Assembly: GCA_039029915.1 (NCBI GenBank)
Contig: JBCCFD010000330.1
Coordinates: forward strand, 1 to 9,428
DNA: 9,428 nt
From: QQUD01 sp039029915
Lineage (GTDB): Bacteria; Chloroflexota; Anaerolineae; Promineifilales; Promineifilaceae
Direction: 5' to 3'
Part shown: piece by piece, positions 6,751 to 9,428 of the stretch
Position numbering within the stretch: position 1 is the stretch's first letter
Layout of the letters: each line of letters begins with the position of its first letter
Program-made: the position numbers and the translations under genes
Notes under the pieces: model-generated
What the model saw: only the letters and a program-made list of their open reading frames with translations
What the model was told of the DNA's origin: nothing
The model's database searches: none

Positions 6751-6794
6751 GTTCAAGATGACCACCTTTCGTAAAGGCATCCTCACGCTTTTTA

Positions 6795-6824
6795 TTATGT
6801 AAACTTTACAACGTATCTATCAAT
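6795..6824 (-). promoter_or_regulatory. Second, distal promoter-like site with a palindrome in its spacer
   Basis: TTGATA (6824-6819) and CATAAT (6800-6795) are five-of-six matches to -35 and -10 boxes with 18-base spacing. The palindrome TGTAAA-C-TTTACA (6799-6811) covers most of the spacer and touches the -10. It would drive the marR-type gene from a start near 6788 and could be under a different regulator. Support is from sequence only. Confidence 0.4.
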
Positions 6825-6862
6825 AAATTGGCTGGTAATGCGAAATGCAAAAAACGATATTA

Positions 6863-6939
6863 ACCGCAAAGACTACAAGGAGCGCGAAGAAGAGGCTTCA
6901 TATTCTTAATTTCTTAGCGCGCTTGGCAATCTTTGCGGT
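6863..6939. repeat. 77-bp imperfect inverted repeat of the CGCAAAG type (REP/MITE-like)
   Basis: Left arm 6863-6892 begins ACCGCAAAGA and contains GCGCGAAGAA. Right arm 6910-6939 is its inverted copy, with TTCTTAGCGCGC and TCTTTGCGGT. About 23 of 30 positions pair, 25 with G-U pairs, and the outer ten are perfect. The element lies between the stop of the lipoprotein gene and the marR promoter. Intergenic repeats made of CGCAAAG/CGCGAAG units are common in many bacterial genomes, from memory. As RNA it could stop or protect the lipoprotein transcript; it has no T run. Confidence 0.65.
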
Positions 6940-6963
6940 ATGTTTCCTACTTGTCTATAAAAC

Positions 6964-7986
6964 CTAACGATACCCTGGTGCGGAATTAATAATCTCGCCA
7001 CTATCTATATCAACTCGTGCATAAAATAGTTCGCGCTCAGGTGCTGTAAAGGAGACTGCATATTCACTTCCTTCTCGCTGGGCAACATAAATTTGCCAAT
7101 TATCCCACCTCGAAAGAATCTCTTCGACACCTGGACCAGATCGGGCAATGGCAATGGCGGACTGCTGGTCAGAATCGGCCGTGTCCTCTGTCACAATGTT
7201 ATAAATTTCATCAATAAAATAGCGCTCTTCCCAGCTATCAACGGGAATCACAACCTTTGCATCCCCTTGTTGTAAGTGAATTTCCCAAATCCCTTCCATG
7301 TGACGGTACTTTGTCTCGTACTCCCAAGCAGAAAAGTCGCCTAACGCTGTGGCAACAATTTCTTCTCCAAATACATACGCCTCAATAATTGAGCTTCCTT
7401 CTTGGAACTCTTCAGGGGTTAACATTCGAGCGACGAAGTAGCTTAGAACTGTTTGCTCATCGATGTTAACGGTTCCCCAGCCAAGCAGTTCATCACTCCC
7501 TTCCCCTCGAATAACGAGCGAGTAGTAACCATCTTGACGAAAGGCACTTGCTCGCCATGTGGGATTTGAAGCGAGGAAGTCTGATACCTCAATAACACTG
7601 GTAATGAGTGACACAGCCATTGCCGATTCTGCTTCATCCCCATCAGCATCACCAACCGCAACCCGACCATCAGACAAGAGGGCTTCGGGGCTTTGCTGAA
7701 CAGAGTCGGCACTTTCAATGCTTGTGTCAATAACTGCATCGCTGATGCTACCCGTTCCAGATGTGCTGTCATTTTCTTCGTTTTCAACAGATGGCTCTGC
7801 TTCCTCTTGTGCCTCTTCAGTGGGTGTTACGGCCGTTTCCTCTTCTTCTTGTGCCCCTTCAGTGGGTATTACGGCCGTTTCTTCGCTGGGTTCAACTTCA
7901 GGCGGAGCCGACTCTATAGCAGACTCAGAACCACCGCAGGCAACAAACAAGAACAAAAATAAGCTCAAAAAAAATAAACGCTTCAT
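6964..7986 (-). CDS. Acidic lipoprotein with tandem repeats, PepSY-like C-terminus
   Basis: This 340-aa protein is exported and lipid-anchored. The signal peptide (KRLFFLSLFLFLFVAC) has Cys17 in a lipobox-like FVAC. Residues about 20-90 are a disordered acidic stalk rich in Glu, Ser and Thr, including two 14-residue repeats (36-49, 50-63). From about 110 a globular part follows, with repeated beta-strand patterns. The end, 'YAVSFTAPERELFYARVDID' then SGEII, resembles a PepSY-like unit, a fold often linked to protease or transporter modulation. The substrate or partner is unknown. ATG 7986 is chosen over an upstream in-frame ATG at 8016 because AGGA lies six bases before it and the signal peptide then starts normally with MKR. 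A TATAAT at 8068-8063 gives a likely promoter. The stalk carries two ACGGCCGT octamers. Confidence 0.85.
   Translation of the reverse strand: MKRLFFLSLFLFLFVACGGSESAIESAPPEVEPSEETAVIPTEGAQEEEETAVTPTEEAQEEAEPSVENEENDSTSGTGSISDAVIDTSIESADSVQQSPEALLSDGRVAVGDADGDEAESAMAVSLITSVIEVSDFLASNPTWRASAFRQDGYYSLVIRGEGSDELLGWGTVNIDEQTVLSYFVARMLTPEEFQEGSSIIEAYVFGEEIVATALGDFSAWEYETKYRHMEGIWEIHLQQGDAKVVIPVDSWEERYFIDEIYNIVTEDTADSDQQSAIAIARSGPGVEEILSRWDNWQIYVAQREGSEYAVSFTAPERELFYARVDIDSGEIINSAPGYR
7798..7881 (-). repeat. Two 42-bp tandem repeats coding for 14 residues
   Basis: The units ETAVIPTEGAQEEE and ETAVTPTEEAQEEA (residues 36-49 and 50-63 of the lipoprotein) are coded by adjacent, nearly identical 42-bp units. 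Each starts near an ACGGCCGT octamer (7871, 7829). The spacing is a multiple of three, so copy-number change would only alter stalk length. Confidence 0.8.
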
Positions 7987-8062
7987 CACAAATCCTTTTT
8001 GGAAATCTTTTGGCAATCGAAAAAAAGATCATTGGCATCAAAAATTCATCAATCCATTTTTG

Positions 8063-8068
8063 ATTATA
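8063..8068 (-). promoter_or_regulatory. Candidate -10 box of the lipoprotein gene
   Basis: A perfect TATAAT on the - strand lies 77 bases before ATG 7986. No good -35 is present (TTATGA at 16-base spacing matches three of six), so an activator may be needed or the signal may be chance in AT-rich DNA. Confidence 0.4.
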
Positions 8069-8098
8069 GTAAACTTCAAAAAATTCATAAGGATTTAA

Positions 8099-8115
8099 GA
8101 TCAAGCATATTGATC
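8099..8115. promoter_or_regulatory. Inverted repeat upstream of the lipoprotein promoter
   Basis: GATCAA (8099-8104) and TTGATC (8110-8115) are perfect inverted copies with five bases between. The site lies about 30 bases upstream of the TATAAT, where an activator would bind, which would fit the missing -35. This is low-grade evidence; the surrounding 182-base gap (7987-8168) shows no other feature. Confidence 0.3.
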
Positions 8116-8168
8116 CCAAAGCTATTTAGGCCTTATCTTCAAAAAGAACAAGTTTGTTTTGGAATGAG

Positions 8169-9428
8169 TTATTCTGTGCTATTTGGAAATCGCGGGCTCT
8201 TATTTTCAAAGGTGCGCTTCACAATAGCCTCACCATTCAACTGCGCTGTCAGCGTAACATCGGAATAATAATAGTTTGAATCGCTCTCAATTGTGGCTTC
8301 GATTCGCGTTTTAACATCCCATTTTCCTCGACTGACCTCAATATCCCGCTGAATGGTCATTTCTGCTGAAGTAGGTTGATGTTCATTAATGCGATAAACG
8401 CGCGTCGTGGCGTTCCACGTCTCAATTTTATGATCATCAAACTGCACACGTGGCGCGGCGTCCGTAATTCGGTAGGCAGCTTGGCCTGAAGGCATGTCTC
8501 GTATCAGTTCTCTTTCAAAAACGGGAGATGATATCGCTGTTTTAGAGAGCGGCTCACACCCATCTCCCTGTTGGAACCCTGAATAGCTATGAAATTCCGT
8601 TGGTGTTGGCAACGAAAGAGTGGCTCCGTTGGTAAATAAAGTGATCACATCTTCTTGATTGGATGGCCACATCATCGGCCAATATGCATTAGAGAGCGCT
8701 ATCCGCATTCGCTGTCCTTTTTCAAAACGATGGGCGATCCCGCCTAGCTCAATTTCAATTTGAATCTTGCCATCCTCTGACAAAGGTGAATGCGGTTGTG
8801 TTCCTGCTCGGGTTGACAATTCGTAAGCGCCAATCGCAATTCTTGTTGAAGCGCCATTTGGTGCAACATCACACAGGCGAGCCACAAGGAACCCTGATGG
8901 CTTTGTACTTTTGAGCGTCAACTGCAACCGGGGCTTCCCGATCACTTCAATTGCTTCCTCTAATGGCTCTGTCTCAAAACAAACGCTCAGGGCATCATCC
9001 AGCCGCTGCTCGCTCGGCAAATCGATCCCCCAACCCATCGGCATAAACTCACCGCCTGCCATACCCAGCGAAGCAGGGCTGTTAATTTCAATTTGGCCAT
9101 CAGACCAATTGGCCCCCAAACGGCCGTTTTCACCCAACCCCAGCACCATCTCCGGTGCCTTTTCAAGCACCTGCGGCTCAATGCCAATCCAGCGGCCTTC
9201 ACGACTGCCCTCAGAACGGCCGTTTGCCACAAAAGGCTCTGTCACAAACAGGCGCAGCGGCGGATCAGACATCACATCATTCTCAATACCCTTAAGCCAT
9301 CGATCAAACCAGCGCGTGCAGTGATGCAACCAATTAATGGCTGGTTCTGGCATGGCGCGATGTGGAAAATGATGTCCCCAAGGCCCAATCACCCCTTTGA
9401 CTCTATCCAGTTGCCGGGCCACCATTCT
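8169..9428 (-). CDS. CocE/NonD-family hydrolase, C-terminal part (5' end outside window)
   Basis: The visible 419 residues are the C-terminal part of an X-Pro dipeptidyl-peptidase (S15)/CocE-like serine hydrolase; family members are usually about 550-700 aa. 'VKGVIGPWGHHFPH' (about residues 10-23 of the visible part) carries the catalytic His, with 'CTRWFDRWLKGIEN' closing the alpha/beta-hydrolase domain. The Ser and Asp of the triad lie upstream of the window. A jelly-roll domain (PF08530 type) follows, from 'PPLRLFVTEP' to about residue 290 (RMRIALSNAYWPMMWPS). A further C-terminal extension ends in 'YYYSDVTLTAQLNGEAIVKR'. Substrates of the family range from proline peptides to esters such as cocaine, so the substrate here is open. 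The reading frame continues without a break to the window end (AGA before the first ATG), so that ATG is internal. Two octamers ACGGCCGT (9120, 9216) read Asn-Gly-Arg. Confidence 0.92.
   Translation of the reverse strand, partial: RMVARQLDRVKGVIGPWGHHFPHRAMPEPAINWLHHCTRWFDRWLKGIENDVMSDPPLRLFVTEPFVANGRSEGSREGRWIGIEPQVLEKAPEMVLGLGENGRLGANWSDGQIEINSPASLGMAGGEFMPMGWGIDLPSEQRLDDALSVCFETEPLEEAIEVIGKPRLQLTLKSTKPSGFLVARLCDVAPNGASTRIAIGAYELSTRAGTQPHSPLSEDGKIQIEIELGGIAHRFEKGQRMRIALSNAYWPMMWPSNQEDVITLFTNGATLSLPTPTEFHSYSGFQQGDGCEPLSKTAISSPVFERELIRDMPSGQAAYRITDAAPRVQFDDHKIETWNATTRVYRINEHQPTSAEMTIQRDIEVSRGKWDVKTRIEATIESDSNYYYSDVTLTAQLNGEAIVKRTFENKSPRFPNSTE

Noticed and set aside
6762..6777. CCTTT-CGT-AAAGG mini-hairpin upstream of the MarR promoter
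   Set aside because: A five-pair AT/GC mixed stem with no T run on either side; too short to support a call.
7987..8016. Upstream ATG at 8016 for the lipoprotein
   Set aside because: It would bury the signal peptide behind ten extra residues, while ATG 7986 has AGGA six bases upstream.
7925..8119. A 64-codon - strand frame with cysteine- and phenylalanine-rich sequence before the lipoprotein
   Set aside because: It overlaps the lipoprotein start and signal peptide in another frame and has an AT-driven composition; no ribosome binding site.
8141..8168. Terminator behind the CocE/NonD gene (AACAA-AC-TTGTT followed by CTTTTTG)
   Set aside because: The loop would be only two bases and the stem is AT-rich, so a working hairpin is unlikely.
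1..9428. CRISPR array, tRNA, rRNA or transposon
   Set aside because: No regularly spaced direct repeats, cloverleaf, rRNA motif or transposase frame was seen on either strand.

Overview
The window is a stretch of an ordinary bacterial chromosome with moderate GC and dense packing. It has two genes on the + strand at the left (126-1432) and seven on the - strand (1439-9428); the last runs off the right edge. No RNA gene, CRISPR array, transposase or phage gene was seen. The protein types fit an environmental heterotroph: a secreted alpha-amylase, a lipoprotein, a DinB-like metalloenzyme and a CocE/NonD hydrolase. A Chloroflexota (Anaerolineae-like) origin is my best guess. It rests only on gene style and on the remarkable abundance of the octamer ACGGCCGT, so it is an inference.

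Left part (1-1432): an upstream region with a short hairpin precedes a single-pass membrane protein with an extracytoplasmic domain. That gene overlaps by one base (TGATG) with a TPR protein whose C-terminal half looks like a cyclin/TFIIB-type helical domain. The two are very likely co-transcribed and translationally coupled. A six-helix membrane protein of unknown function converges on them from the - strand, only 6 bases away.

Middle (2236-3594): a YfcE-like metallophosphoesterase and a DinB-fold protein, both on the - strand and probably one unit. Upstream of them a strong factor-independent terminator (3613-3649), built from two copies of the ACGGCCGT palindrome, closes the amylase gene.

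Starch locus (3670-6963): a secreted 817-aa GH13 alpha-amylase with a C-terminal CBM20 lies 101 bases downstream of a MarR-family regulator. The regulator has a clear promoter (TTGACA-N18-TATTGT) followed directly by a 22-bp near-perfect palindrome, a good candidate for autoregulation and perhaps for control of the amylase. A second, distal promoter-like site overlaps another palindrome. A 77-bp imperfect inverted repeat of the CGCAAAG type fills the gap to the next gene.

Right part (6964-9428): an acidic lipoprotein with a 14-residue tandem repeat, and the C-terminal part of a CocE/NonD hydrolase.

The most unusual property of the window is the octamer ACGGCCGT. There are 12 exact copies where about 0.14 would be expected with equal base use. 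They are mostly clustered in close pairs, ten are inside genes (seven reading as Thr-Ala-Val), and two form a terminator. This resembles the HIP1 palindromes of cyanobacteria or the DNA-uptake sequences of Neisseria and Pasteurellaceae.
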